A DNA stretch of 64,000 nucleotides from Pyrinomonas methylaliphatogenes (GCF_000820845.2 NZ_CBXV010000008.1:542705-606704); one strand, 5' to 3'; shown: positions 26,970-35,665, counted from the stretch's first letter. Translations and numbers: made by a program. Notes: generated from the sequence alone by a model not told the origin.

Positions 26970-27566
26970 ATGGAAAAGTCAATCGAAACACTGGTTGAGC
27001 GGATCGGAAACGATTTGCAAGAAATCGAAAACTGTCTAAAGAGCGAAGGCGATCGATGTCTGAAAATCCGCTTCCCTCGCGGCTATCTGCGAAAGGCCAA
27101 GTTCTTTCGGAAACAGTATTGGTTTATCAGCAATCCCAACCTGCAGCGCAACATCGCCTACACACTGATCCTTAGCGACGTTTACCGGTGGCTGTTGAAT
27201 CGAACTGACCTGTACGGTACAGCTCGTGAGATGATTATCAAGGAGGGAATCTGTCTCGTCGGCAGCCTCTGTGAAAGCATCACCAAAGATGTTGCACAGC
27301 ATAAGAATATTTGTGGGAAGAACGCGGGATATAAACAGCGGACTGCCGCCATGGTCGAACAAGGTATGATTTCTGATAATTTAAAAAAGGACCTTGACGA
27401 TTTATGGGACTGGCGCAATCGCGAACATCTGTTTCTCCTCGATGAATGGGAATATGGCAAGTATACGCTCAAGCGCTACAACGACGCTATCCGGGTTCTT
27501 GGATGCCTGCGTGAATCGCTTGATGCCTATTTCCGAAAAACTGGAAAACCCCATTTTGACGGATGA
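26970..27566 (+). CDS. Uncharacterised protein in the defence remnant region
   Basis: 198 residues from the ATG at 26970; a GTG 18 bases upstream is possible. All-helical in appearance, intact frame. WDWRNREHLFLLDEWEYGKY (near residue 155) recalls the Arg-x-His surface of HEPN-fold RNases but does not meet the R-x4-6-H spacing. Codon use is AT-richer than the flanking core genes, suggesting transfer. Product unknown. One of the few unbroken genes here, hence possibly still selected. Confidence 0.6.
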   Translation: MEKSIETLVERIGNDLQEIENCLKSEGDRCLKIRFPRGYLRKAKFFRKQYWFISNPNLQRNIAYTLILSDVYRWLLNRTDLYGTAREMIIKEGICLVGSLCESITKDVAQHKNICGKNAGYKQRTAAMVEQGMISDNLKKDLDDLWDWRNREHLFLLDEWEYGKYTLKRYNDAIRVLGCLRESLDAYFRKTGKPHFDG

Positions 27567-27767
27567 CCTCGTGTCAACTTTACCTTTGACCGCTGGGAGC
27601 GGGAGGCGGCGCGTGAGGCGGTCATCGATTTGGTCCGCGCGTTCCGAAAGAGCCCAAAGCGTGGGAGAGAATATTGCATGCTTGCAACTGGACACTAAAG
27701 CAAATCAGGATTGCGCAGGGGCATCACGGCACAGGCATTATCGCTATTGATCTAGGCAGAAGCCGCA

Positions 27768-28718
27768 GCTTGATTCTGGAGAGGTACGAGGTCTGCTGCA
27801 GCCCCTTCCACGGCTTCGACTGGACGGCGTGGAAGACCGGCAGCTCCGAAGAGCGGTGCTCTGCTGTCTGTGGCTCAGGAGCATATTCTCGCCCAGGAGA
27901 ACGGGAAGGAACGGCTGCTGGAGGCGGTTTCGGCACTTTCGCGCGCCTTCGCGCTGGCAGTACCCCACGAAAAAGCCCTTGCTATCAGCGATGATGTGGC
28001 CTTCTTCCAGGCAGTGCGGGCAGCTCTCACCAAACGCGCCCCCAGCCAGCAGCGAACCGAGGAGGCACTCGATCACGCTATCCGCCAGATCGTCTCCAGC
28101 GCAGTAGCTCCTGAGGGTGTCGTGGACATTTTCGCTGCGGCAGGTCTCAAAAAGCCCGATATTTCCATTCTTTCCGATGAGTTCCTGGCTGAAGTGCGCG
28201 GCATGCCGCAGAAAAACTTAGCGGTGGAGCTTTTGCGCAAGCTCCTCGAAGGCGAAATCAAAATCTGGAGGCGAAAAAACCTGGTTCAGGCGCGCTCCTT
28301 CGCCGAGATGCTGGAGGCGGCGATTCGCCGCTACAAAAACCGGGCTATCCAAGCAGCAGAGGTCATCGAAGAGCTTATTCAGCTGGCTAAGGAGATACGC
28401 GAGGCGGACCGCCGCGGCGAAGCGCTCGGCCTCACCGAAGAAGAGCTTGCCTTCTACGATGCGCTGGAGATAAACGATAGCGCGGTGAAAGTTCTTGGTG
28501 AGCCGACACTACGGCAAATCGCCCAAGAGCTGGTGCGAACTGTTCGGGAAAACGTTTCGATCGACTAGGCGGTACGCGAAAACGTTCGCGCCAACCTGCG
28601 GCGCTTGGTCAAGCGCATCCTGCGCAAATACGGCTACCCGCCCGATAAGCAGGAAAAAGCAACCGAGACCATGCTCGAGCAAGCCGAACTCCTCTCCGCC
28701 GAATGGGCAGCCGCATGA
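27768..28718 (+). pseudogene. hsdR: hsdR (type I restriction endonuclease) C-terminal remnant
   Basis: Begins in one frame with [20 protein letters not shown], a segment found after the helicase core of HsdR. It shifts frame near 27858 and runs through [40 protein letters not shown] and [24 protein letters not shown] at 28566 replaces the Trp expected there, and the frame continues to the natural end SAEWAAA at 28718. The nuclease and motor domains are absent. 27567-27767, upstream, holds only short unassignable frames. Confidence 0.85.
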
Positions 28719-29149
28719 CGTGAGCGTCTAAACGTCGGTTACAGCAGGCGGTGCTGCGCAGCCCGCATCAGAATTGGTGAGTTGCCTTACTAAAAGGTGT
28801 CGATTTTTCCCGGGCATTTATTTTCGCAGAAAGCGGCGGGTCGGAGACCACTCCGGCGGAGCGCGTGTCGGCTTTTCCCCGAGCATTGATTATTTTCGCA
28901 AAGCTACGTGCGCACCAATTGCAGAGTGTGACGATGAAGTTAAGCACAGTGCAGGCAACGATACGTTATGAGTGTTAGACGGAAACCAGATGACACGACG
29001 GAGGTTTTCTTCGAGTGATGGAATATGACGAAGAAAACAAAGAACTTGGCCATCCACCCGCCGATGTGTATTATGCCGACATTCTAGATGCATTTTAGGC
29101 ATAAATCAGATAAAAATTAGCCGCCGCCATAAATCTTGGGAGGTAAAAG
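28719..29149. other. AT-richer gene-free stretch with one spaced repeat pair
   Basis: 431 bases between the hsdR remnant and the second MNT gene. No supported gene; contains the repeat pair at 28797-28900 and ends in GGGAGG upstream of the next ATG. Confidence 0.55.
28797..28900. repeat. Repeat-spacer-repeat microlocus (diverged)
   Basis: Copies at 28797-28828 (32 bp) and 28865-28900 (36 bp, a few extra bases) share GTGTCG, CTTTTCCC-GAGCATT-like and ATTTTCGCA blocks. Spacer 36 bp, start-to-start period 68. Confidence 0.6.
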
Positions 29150-29521
29150 ATGAGTCGTGAGGAGGTCATCAAATTACTACGGCAACATTACCCTATCTGG
29201 CCGCTCATTACGGCGTTAAAAGAATATGTCTGTTCAGCTCTATCGCTGCGCAACTTTTCGTTTTGCGGGAACCACCTCCACTACAGCGTTAAAAGAATTG
29301 ATCTGTTCGGCTCTTTTGCTCAGGGCGGGCCAGGTGAAACAGGCGACTCTGACCTTGTTGTGGAGTCTGAGCGTCCGATAGGGTTTCGGTTAGTAGAGTT
29401 GGTCGAGTATTTGGAGAATCTCCTAGGCCGGAAGGTTGATGTATTAACTCTAATGGGGGTTCGCGGGATTCGGTTGCCGTGGGTAGCCGCAGAGATTGAG
29501 CGAAGCATTATCTATGTCTAA
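29150..29521 (+). pseudogene. MNT nucleotidyltransferase interrupted by a spaced repeat
   Basis: Open for 123 codons, but the middle is wrong. After MSREEVIKLLRQHYP the expected LAAHYGVKRI lies in another frame. Then come 73 inserted bases, and the true protein resumes at VKRIDLFGSFAQGG, GDSDLVVESERPIGFRLVEL, LLGRKVDVLTLMGVRGIRLP. A compensating indel keeps the frame open. The nucleotidyltransferase aspartates remain, though the usual Ser before the first one is Gly (GDSDL). The end overlaps the broken HEPN gene. Likely inactive. Confidence 0.75.
29213..29320. repeat. Repeat-spacer-repeat microlocus inside the MNT gene
   Basis: 35-bp copies at 29213-29247 and 29286-29320 begin GCGTTAAAAGAAT and contain CTGTTC-GCTCT. 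Spacer 38 bp, period 73. In the old frame the first copy reads VKRICLFSSIA and the second VKRIDLFGSFA, so the catalytic-loop region of the gene has been duplicated around foreign DNA. Confidence 0.82.
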
Positions 29522-29943
29522 ACGGACAGACAGGGAGTTCTTGAGCGACATCCTAGAAACCATCCCCGAAAAATAGTCGGACGTTACGCTTAGCATCTCT
29601 CGTTCTTGAGCGACATCCTAGAAGCCATCCGCCGGATTCAGTCATATACGGGTGGGAACGTTTGAGGCGTTTTTGAGGTGATACGAAGACGCAGGATGCA
29701 GTGGTACGCAACCTAGAGATAGTCGGTGAGGCGGCGAAGGGATTGTCCGGCGAGGTGCGGGAGAGGTATCCTACAGTTCCCTAGAAGGGTATGGCGGGGA
29801 TGCGGGATCGCTTAATCCATCACTATTTTGGGGTGAGCCTAGATGTGGTGTGGGAGATTGTGAGCGCTGAGTTGGGCGAGGTAGCGCTGCAGGTAGAAGA
29901 GATTCTACGAGAGTTGGGAGAGCAGCAGCTAATCTGCGCTTGA
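29514..29943 (+). pseudogene. HEPN (DUF86) toxin gene, broken
   Basis: The ATG at 29514 overlaps the end of the MNT gene. The frame reads MSKRTDREFLSDILETI and stops at TAG 29573, because 65 bases are inserted there. FLSDILEAIRRIQSYTGG then resumes in another frame. Further stops precede QDAVVRNLEIVGEAAKGLSG and the RNase motif region RDRLIHHYFGVSLDVVWEIV. Homologous in layout to HepT, degenerate throughout. No protein can be made. Confidence 0.82.
29537..29630. repeat. Repeat-spacer-repeat microlocus inside the HEPN gene
   Basis: 29-bp copies at 29537-29565 and 29602-29630 differ at one base (GTTCTTGAGCGACATCCTAG shared). Spacer 36 bp, period 65. The left copy is joined to the authentic upstream codons and the right copy to the authentic downstream codons. 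So the inserted unit is spacer plus one copy. Confidence 0.92.
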
Positions 29944-30033
29944 TGCGGACGGCACTTCGCTTGCCCCGCGCTCGCCGCTAAGGCACAAGTTGTTAGGCGT
30001 CAATGCCTAAAAAATTCCATAGGAGGAAGGATT

Positions 30034-30479
30034 ATGGATAAGAATCTGGCAGTCAATCCAATTCGCGAGGGATTCCATACAGTAACGCCCTATTTGCTGG
30101 TTGACGGAGCTGACCGACTGATTGATTTCCTCTCAGCGGCATTCGATGCCGAAATCCTGGATCGCAAATTCCGTCCCGATGGCACGGTGATGCATGCCGA
30201 GTGCGCATCGGTGACTCGATGGTGATGCTTGGAGAAGCCAGCAGCGAGTTTAGGCCCATGCCCGCCTCCATCTACCTGTACGTTCAAGACTGCGACCGGG
30301 TCTATCAACAAGCGTTAGCTGCTGGCGGGGAATCAGTGTTTGCCATCAGAAATTTGCCCTCAGGCGAGCGATACGGTGGCGTGAAGGATCCCTGTGGCAA
30401 CATCTGGTGGGTTGCTACCCATATTGAAGATGTGTCGCCCGAGGAGGAAGAACGACGTTGGAGAGAGTTCAAGTTATAG
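30034..30479 (+). pseudogene. VOC/glyoxalase-family (PhnB-like) protein, frameshifted
   Basis: REGFHTVTPYLLVDGADRLI and AAFDAEILDRKFRPDGTVMH form the first VOC repeat. Near 30199 one base is missing (GAGTGCGC for an expected GAGGTGCGC), and the frame moves to RIGDSMVMLGEASSEFRPMP, YVQDCDRVYQQALAAGG and GDRYGGVKDPCGNIW-like sequence (actual GERYGGVKDPCGNIWWVATH). Otherwise full length, with AGGAGGAAGG upstream. A single recent lesion or a sequencing error. Confidence 0.82.
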
Positions 30480-30653
30480 GGGCCATTCAGGACGGTTCAT
30501 CTTTGCAATGAGAAAATAGAAGTATCAACAGGCAACTTCCTTCTGGCTTGGTTCGTACCGCGCATAACAGCAGCATACACAGCTCTGCATCTGGAGCGAC
30601 CAGTAAAACGCAGCAGCAGATCTAGGCTAAGCTTTGATTGAAGGAAGGTGCAG

Positions 30654-31124
30654 ATGCAAATCGGTTCACCTCATCTGGGAGGCAAGATCCCGCACCTGAT
30701 TATTCGACCGTCGCGCACCCAACTCGCCGTTCGCATCGCGTTCCTCTGCCTCTTTGCACTCGGCGTGCTGGTTTTGATTAGCGCCACCCACAAACTCGAA
30801 CCTGTCGCCTACTTGTTCGTCGGCTTGCCGCTTTTGCTTGTCTTGGACGCCCTGCTCACGTTTCGCACGCATATCGAGATCAACGACTGGGGGATCTCTC
30901 AGTCGCATTACTGGTCTAGCTGGAGCCACCGGTGGGACGAAATCTCAGGTTGGAGCTTGCACGAAATGAGTTCGCGAGGGCCAGATTTAGTCAGGATTGA
31001 GTTACATCTCGCTGCTGGTGGTCGGCGACAGAAGCTGACTCCCGCTCTCGTGCGATACAAGGATGCAAATTACCACAAAGTTCGCGACGCCCTCGTCAGG
31101 CATCTCGGCCCACCCTCGCCGTAG
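30654..31124 (+). CDS. Two-helix membrane protein with PH-like C-terminus
   Basis: 156 residues from the ATG at 30654 (AAGGAAGG 5 bases upstream). Two adjacent hydrophobic helices (IAFLCLFALGVLVLISA, AYLFVGLPLLLVLDALL) are followed by a beta-rich domain beginning TFRTHIEINDWGISQSHYWS, as in small bPH2-like membrane proteins. Function unknown. Intact despite lying within the decayed region. Confidence 0.65.
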   Translation: MQIGSPHLGGKIPHLIIRPSRTQLAVRIAFLCLFALGVLVLISATHKLEPVAYLFVGLPLLLVLDALLTFRTHIEINDWGISQSHYWSSWSHRWDEISGWSLHEMSSRGPDLVRIELHLAAGGRRQKLTPALVRYKDANYHKVRDALVRHLGPPSP

Positions 31125-31173
31125 TGAGGGTGACGAGGCGTGAGCCATTTTCAAGGACAGTCGTTCACTTGCG

Positions 31174-31270
31174 AAAAGTCAGTGCTTAATTGAGCATGCA
31201 TATTTAACGTGACCGGCGGGCAGAACTATTCCAACACTACTTAAAAGTCGATACTTAACTGAGCATGCAT
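31174..31270. repeat. Repeat-spacer-repeat microlocus
   Basis: 28-bp copies at 31174-31201 and 31243-31270 share AAAAGTC, CTTAA and TGAGCATGCAT (about five mismatches). Spacer 41 bp, period 69. Confidence 0.72.
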
Positions 31271-31305
31271 GACGGCAAACCTGATCGTAAGTTTACGGAT
31301 ACGCT

Positions 31306-31404
31306 GTCGATGAGAAAGCAGAGGGCTGGCTGAAAGATGAAAAGACTGAGGGCGAAACTGACTATCTACAAGTCGATGAGAAAGCAAAGAACTGTTGACT
31401 GAAA
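31306..31404. repeat. Repeat-spacer-repeat microlocus
   Basis: Copies at 31306-31335 (30 bp) and 31372-31404 (33 bp) share GTCGATGAGAAAGCA-AG and GACTGAAA-like ends. Spacer 36 bp, period 66. Confidence 0.7.
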
Positions 31405-31436
31405 CCCCTCAGCAGACGTTATTCCAGCGGCAACGC

Positions 31437-31612
31437 CTCAAACCGCCTCATCCGTAGCGCTAGTTTAAGCGATGAGGTAGGGTTAGTCGTATCGCGCTCT
31501 ACGCTCAAACCAGCTCAGCCACAGCGCTAGTTTAAGCGATAGAAGGTGCGCGGCTCAGCTCCCGCGCCTGATGATCCGCGCTCAAGCCATCCACAGCGTT
31601 GATTTAAGCGAT
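31437..31612. repeat. Three-copy CRISPR-like array, diverged
   Basis: Copies at 31437-31473 and 31504-31540 (37 bp each) and 31581-31612 (32 bp) follow CTCAAACC...CACAGCGCTAGTTTAAGCGAT with several mismatches. Spacers are 30 and 40 bp, periods 67 and 72 measured at TTTAAGCGAT. The repeat differs from the 6601 array. Confidence 0.68.
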
Positions 31613-31805
31613 GGGAGGGGCGCGTCACGCACGAGTTAGGGAGTTGAGTCGTATTCCTAGCAGAAAGCGAGAGAGGGAAGGTCGTTGTAAGGGGGAGAAG
31701 GCTTGGAATCGTATGGCTTGGCGACGGAAATTGGCCGCCCTTGATATCGGGCCTTGCGCTGCTTCGCGTTATAATCCCAAATACGTTCGTCTTTCGAGGT
31801 TGAAG

Positions 31806-32291
31806 ATGCTGGATGTCCTGAATAGACCGAACAGAGGGTCGCTCATCGCTAATCTGTGTGTTGCGCTTGCGTCCGTTTTGCTGATGAACGCGCTGATCTT
31901 TGGTTTCGGTTGGAACATCCCAAGCGACCAGATGCGAAGGGTTTGGTTTGAGCCGCCCGATTATGTGGTCGGCGCGGTTTGGGTAGCGTTGTTCGCGCTA
32001 ATGGCTTTTGCCCGCTGGCAACTCAACGGAACAACGACCGGGCAAGCTAGGCGCGCCCGCTTTTGGATAACATTTTTGCTCGTTTCCTGCCTGCTTTATC
32101 CGCTCTATTCGCTAGCGATCGGCAGCGTGATTGGCGGTTTGATCGGCAATCTCTGGACGATCGCGCTTGCCGCCTTCACGATCTCGCGCGTGTGGCGCGT
32201 TTCGCCCATCGCCGCATACTGTATCGCGCCCGTCATCGTTTGGGTAACGTTCGCGACGTTCATTACGCTTGGAGAGCTAGGTTATTTGTGA
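31806..32291 (+). CDS. TspO/MBR-like tryptophan-rich membrane protein
   Basis: 161 residues from the ATG at 31806; the longer upstream frame crosses repeats and is rejected. Five hydrophobic helices. WFEPPDYVVGAVWVALFALM matches the PP-x-W/Y-V-x-G-x-VW core of TspO proteins, and the end SPIAAYCIAPVIVWVTFATF fits the last helix. TspO binds porphyrins and sterols and influences their transport or breakdown in membranes. Somewhat divergent, with fewer Trp than usual. Confidence 0.68.
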   Translation: MLDVLNRPNRGSLIANLCVALASVLLMNALIFGFGWNIPSDQMRRVWFEPPDYVVGAVWVALFALMAFARWQLNGTTTGQARRARFWITFLLVSCLLYPLYSLAIGSVIGGLIGNLWTIALAAFTISRVWRVSPIAAYCIAPVIVWVTFATFITLGELGYL

Positions 32292-32333
32292 GCGAGGCGT
32301 CTTTTCACCATTAGCGAGAGCGGCAAAAGATCG

Positions 32334-33485
32334 ATGAAAAGCCGAGGCGTTGCGAAGGCGTTGGGCGCAAACGGATTCGACGCATCGCAAGAAAGCCCAC
32401 GTGCGGATGAATCCGAGAGCTTGCGAGAAAAATTGTCTGGACCTGCTAGCAAGCATGTGGCCGGGAAAGGACGCAGCGAGTTTGACCTCATCGCGCGCCT
32501 TCGCCGCATCGCAGCGACCGCTAAGCCGCGCCTTGTTATCGGCATCGGCGATGATGCCGCTCTGGTGCGCGAGCGGACCGGCCAGACGCTCGCCATCACG
32601 GCTGACATGCTCGTCGAGGAGATAGATTTTCGGCGACAATGGACGACGGCGCGCGATCTGGGCCACAAAGCTTTGGCCGTCTCTCTTTCCGATATCGCGG
32701 CGATGGGTGCGCGTCCGCGCTGGGCGCTCATTTCGCTCGGCGTGCCGCAAGAGATCTGGCGCACAGATTTTCTCGACGATTTCTACCGCGGATGGTTCGC
32801 CCTGGCGCGCGCAAGCGGCGTCGCGCTGATCGGCGGCGACATCTCGCGCACGCCCGAACGCATCGTGATCGACTCGGTCGTCCTCGGCGAAACGCGGCGG
32901 GCCATCATGCGTTCAGGGGCGCGCCCGGGCGATCTGCTCTTCGTCACGGGCGCGCTTGGCGGTGCCGCCGCCGGATTGCATCTGCTCATGACGAACGGTG
33001 TCGAAGAAGCGCACGAGAACGCATCTTTTCGTCCGCGACGCACGTCACGCGCAGATCGTCGCTTGATCCGTCGCCATCTGCGTCCAGAGCCGCGGCTCTC
33101 ATGGGGCAACTACTTGACTGAAAAGAAGCTTGCGACGGCGATGATCGATCTAAGCGATGGGCTATCGTCCGACCTTGCGCACCTGTGCCGCGAAAGCGGC
33201 GTCGGAGCGATCATCAACGCCGAGGCTATCCCTATCGATCCGCTGATCGCCAAGTCTTCGCTACGAGGCGAAGATCCGCTTCGCTTGGCGCTCGATGGTG
33301 GCGAGGATTTCGAGCTGCTCTTCACGGTGCGCCCGCGAGATATCCGACGTTTGCCGCGCGAACTGGATGGCGTGCGCGCCGTCTGCATCGGCGAAGTGAC
33401 GGCACGGCGACGGCTCGTGCTCGTTCGTGACGGGCACACGCTCCCTTTGCGCCCCGGCGGCTTCGTCCATTTCCACAGCCGATAA
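32334..33485 (+). CDS. thiL: Thiamine-monophosphate kinase
   Basis: 383 residues. Phosphorylates thiamine monophosphate to thiamine diphosphate with ATP. SEFDLIARLRRIAA, IGIGDDAALV and ITADMLVEEIDFRRQWTT give the Mg-ATP site. GHKALAVSLSDIAAMGARPR, GGDISRTPERIVI and MIDLSDGLSSDLAHLCRESG complete the signature. The first 45 residues are extra relative to typical ThiL, so the real start may be further in (no internal ATG with a good site was seen). The stop lies at the edge of a duplicated segment. Confidence 0.93.
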   Translation: MKSRGVAKALGANGFDASQESPRADESESLREKLSGPASKHVAGKGRSEFDLIARLRRIAATAKPRLVIGIGDDAALVRERTGQTLAITADMLVEEIDFRRQWTTARDLGHKALAVSLSDIAAMGARPRWALISLGVPQEIWRTDFLDDFYRGWFALARASGVALIGGDISRTPERIVIDSVVLGETRRAIMRSGARPGDLLFVTGALGGAAAGLHLLMTNGVEEAHENASFRPRRTSRADRRLIRRHLRPEPRLSWGNYLTEKKLATAMIDLSDGLSSDLAHLCRESGVGAIINAEAIPIDPLIAKSSLRGEDPLRLALDGGEDFELLFTVRPRDIRRLPRELDGVRAVCIGEVTARRRLVLVRDGHTLPLRPGGFVHFHSR

Positions 33486-33576
33486 AATGACCAGAAGTTT
33501 TTCTCATTTCGCGACAGACGCGCGCTCGCACGTCTCATCTTGCGCGCAATAAATGACCAGAAGTTTTTCTCATTTC
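33485..33576. repeat. Repeat-spacer-repeat microlocus at the thiL stop
   Basis: A 26-bp sequence at 33485-33510 recurs exactly at 33551-33576 (AAATGACCAGAAGTTTTTCT...), period 66, spacer 40 bp. A gapped match extends both copies a few bases left across the thiL TAA. Confidence 0.85.
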
Positions 33577-33617
33577 AGCCCTGTGGATCTTCTTCTCAGC
33601 CCTGTGGATCTTCTTCG
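33576..33617. repeat. 21-bp tandem duplication
   Basis: CAGCCCTGTGGATCTTCTTC plus one base occurs twice in direct tandem (33576-33596, 33597-33617), touching the right edge of the spaced repeat before it. The remaining 170 bases to the TonB gene hold nothing recognisable. Confidence 0.85.
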
Positions 33618-33789
33618 TTCCGCGCCGATCTTTAAAGCCTCTCGCGTGAGAGCGACGAACACTCGATCCCTTGCGGATCGCTCCTAGATTTTCGCGGTCA
33701 TGTGCCGGACTTCCGCTGATTGACTCGCTTGCAGACCTTGCCTAGACTCTTTCCGTGAAGATGAGGTGACACTAAAGGGGGCTTAGGCA

Positions 33790-34206
33790 ATGAGAGAAGC
33801 GCTACTTCGATTTTCGGCAACGCTCTGCGCTTTTCTGCTCGGCACGGGCACCGCGAGCGTTTGGAATCGCTGGACCGGCGAAAATTCCACGCGCCACAGC
33901 GGCATGGGAACGCTCTGCCACACGAGCGCCGCAAATTCGCCGTCTATCGTCAACGGGCGCGCCATCTCTTTGCCGCAGCCCGTTTATCCGCCGGCAGCCA
34001 AAGCAGCGCGCGCGTCCGGCGCGGTCAACGTGCAAATCGTCGTTGATGAAGAGGGCAAGGTCATCTCGGCCCGGGCCGTCTCCGGCCATCCGCTGCGCCA
34101 AGCGGCGGAAGAAGCGGCCCTTCGCGCGCGCTTTACGCCGACGCGCGTCGACGGCAAGCCGGTCAAAGTGAACGGCACCATCGCCTACAATTTCGCGCTC
34201 CTCTAA
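33790..34206 (+). CDS. TonB-family energy transducer C-terminal protein
   Basis: 138 residues. Short N-terminal hydrophobic segment (FSATLCAFLLGTG), a linker, then a TonB C-terminal domain: LPQPVYPPAAKAARASGAVN, VQIVVDEEGKVISARAVSGH, LRQAAEEAALRARFTPTRVD. The long proline-rich spacer of true TonB is missing, so it may be a secreted TonB-domain protein rather than the energy coupler. A TonB-dependent receptor is encoded at the end of the window. Confidence 0.83.
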   Translation: MREALLRFSATLCAFLLGTGTASVWNRWTGENSTRHSGMGTLCHTSAANSPSIVNGRAISLPQPVYPPAAKAARASGAVNVQIVVDEEGKVISARAVSGHPLRQAAEEAALRARFTPTRVDGKPVKVNGTIAYNFALL

Positions 34207-34264
34207 AGTTCGAGGCGCCATCGAAGATCCATCCGCCAAAACTTTAAAGACACAGCGAACGGGA

Positions 34265-35665
34265 ATGTTGAAGTTTCACAATACGCTTTCAGGCAGGCTC
34301 GAAGAGTTTCGCCCGTTGCGCGAGGGCGAAGTCGGATTCTACTTCTGCGGGCCGACCGTTTACGACTACGCGCACATCGGCAACTTCCGCTCGATGATCT
34401 TCGCCGACGTGCTGCGGCGTTACCTGAAGTTCAAAGGCTATCGCGTCACGCACGTGATGAACATCACGGACGTCGAAGATCGCATCATTGCCCGCTCGCA
34501 GGAGCGCGGCATCACGATCGACGAATACACGGCGCAGTATATCGAAGCGCTGTGGGAAGATTTCGACGCTCTGGGTTGCGAACGGCCCGACGTGGTGCCG
34601 CGCGCGACGCGCCATATCCCCGAGATGGTCGCGTTGATCAAACGGCTGCTCGAACGCGGTCACGCCTACAAGTCGGATGGTTCGATCTACTACCGCATCA
34701 GTTCTTTCCCAGAGTACGGGAAGCTATCGAAGATAAATTTCGCGGGCAACATCGTCGGCGGAAGCGAGCGCGTCGATTCAGACCGGTACGACAAAGAGGA
34801 CGCGCGCGACTTCGCCCTGTGGAAAGCGCCGAAGACGCCCGATGAGCCTGCATGGGATACCGAGATCGGGCGTGGGCGACCCGGCTGGCACATCGAATGC
34901 TCGGCGATGTCGATGAAATATCTGGGCGAGACGTTCGACATTCACGCCGGCGGCATCGATCTCGTCTTCCCGCATCACGAAAACGAGATCGCGCAGAGCG
35001 AAGGCGCGACCGGAAAGCAGTTCGTCCGCTACTGGCTCCATGCCGAGCATTTGAAAGTCGAAGGCGAAACGATGTCCAAATCGCGCGGCAATTACTACAC
35101 GTTCCGCGATCTTCGCGCGCAAGGTTACAAGCCAGAAGGCATCCGTTACCTTCTGCTGAGCGTGCCCTATCGCAAGCAGTTGAACTTCACCTTCGATGCG
35201 CTTCGCGCGGCGGAAAAGACGGTCGAATCGTTGCGCGATTTTCACCTCAGATTGGCCGAAGCGCGCACGGAACCGGGCAGCAACGGGGAAGTGCGTGCTG
35301 CCGCCGCGCGCGCCGCCGAAGAGTTCGAAGCCGGCATGGATGACGATCTGAACACATCGGTCGCGCTCGCGGCGATCCACACGCTGACGCACGAAATCAA
35401 CCCTGTGCTCGTCTGCGGCGCGTTGCGCGAGGACGATAAACGCGACCTATTGAACCTCGTCGCGCGCTTCGATTCCGTGCTCAACATCTTCGGTAAACCG
35501 GAACGCGAGATGTTGGACTCGGAGATTCAAGCCTTGATCGATGAACGGCAGGAAGCTCGCCGCCGTCGTGACTGGGCGCGCGCCGATGAAATCCGCAATT
35601 ATCTAGCCGAGCGCGGCATCATTCTGGAAGACACGCGCGAAGGCGTCCGCTGGAAACGGCGTTAG
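34265..35665 (+). CDS. cysS: Cysteinyl-tRNA synthetase
   Basis: 466 residues. Class I synthetase charging tRNA-Cys. Zinc-binding Cys in FYFCGPTVYDYAHIGNFRSM, which also contains the HIGH-like HIGN. WHIECSAMSMKYLGETFDIH, HHENEIAQSE and the KMSKS-type loop GETMSKSRGNYYT are present. Normal length. Upstream GGGA at a suitable distance. Monocistronic housekeeping gene. Confidence 0.97.
   Translation: MLKFHNTLSGRLEEFRPLREGEVGFYFCGPTVYDYAHIGNFRSMIFADVLRRYLKFKGYRVTHVMNITDVEDRIIARSQERGITIDEYTAQYIEALWEDFDALGCERPDVVPRATRHIPEMVALIKRLLERGHAYKSDGSIYYRISSFPEYGKLSKINFAGNIVGGSERVDSDRYDKEDARDFALWKAPKTPDEPAWDTEIGRGRPGWHIECSAMSMKYLGETFDIHAGGIDLVFPHHENEIAQSEGATGKQFVRYWLHAEHLKVEGETMSKSRGNYYTFRDLRAQGYKPEGIRYLLLSVPYRKQLNFTFDALRAAEKTVESLRDFHLRLAEARTEPGSNGEVRAAAARAAEEFEAGMDDDLNTSVALAAIHTLTHEINPVLVCGALREDDKRDLLNLVARFDSVLNIFGKPEREMLDSEIQALIDERQEARRRRDWARADEIRNYLAERGIILEDTREGVRWKRR

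Larger units (their letters stand above)
31125..31805. other. Repeat-dense gene-free stretch
   Basis: 681 bases with no supported gene. It contains three separate CRISPR-geometry repeat groups in succession (31174-31270, 31306-31404, 31437-31612), each with its own sequence. No IS or transposase. 31620-31805 holds nothing recognisable except the region upstream of the TspO-like gene. Confidence 0.7.

Noticed and set aside
27567-27767. Short frame VNFTFDRWEREAAREAVIDL.. before the hsdR remnant
   Set aside because: No start codon and no family I can name; may be another fragment, but support is insufficient.
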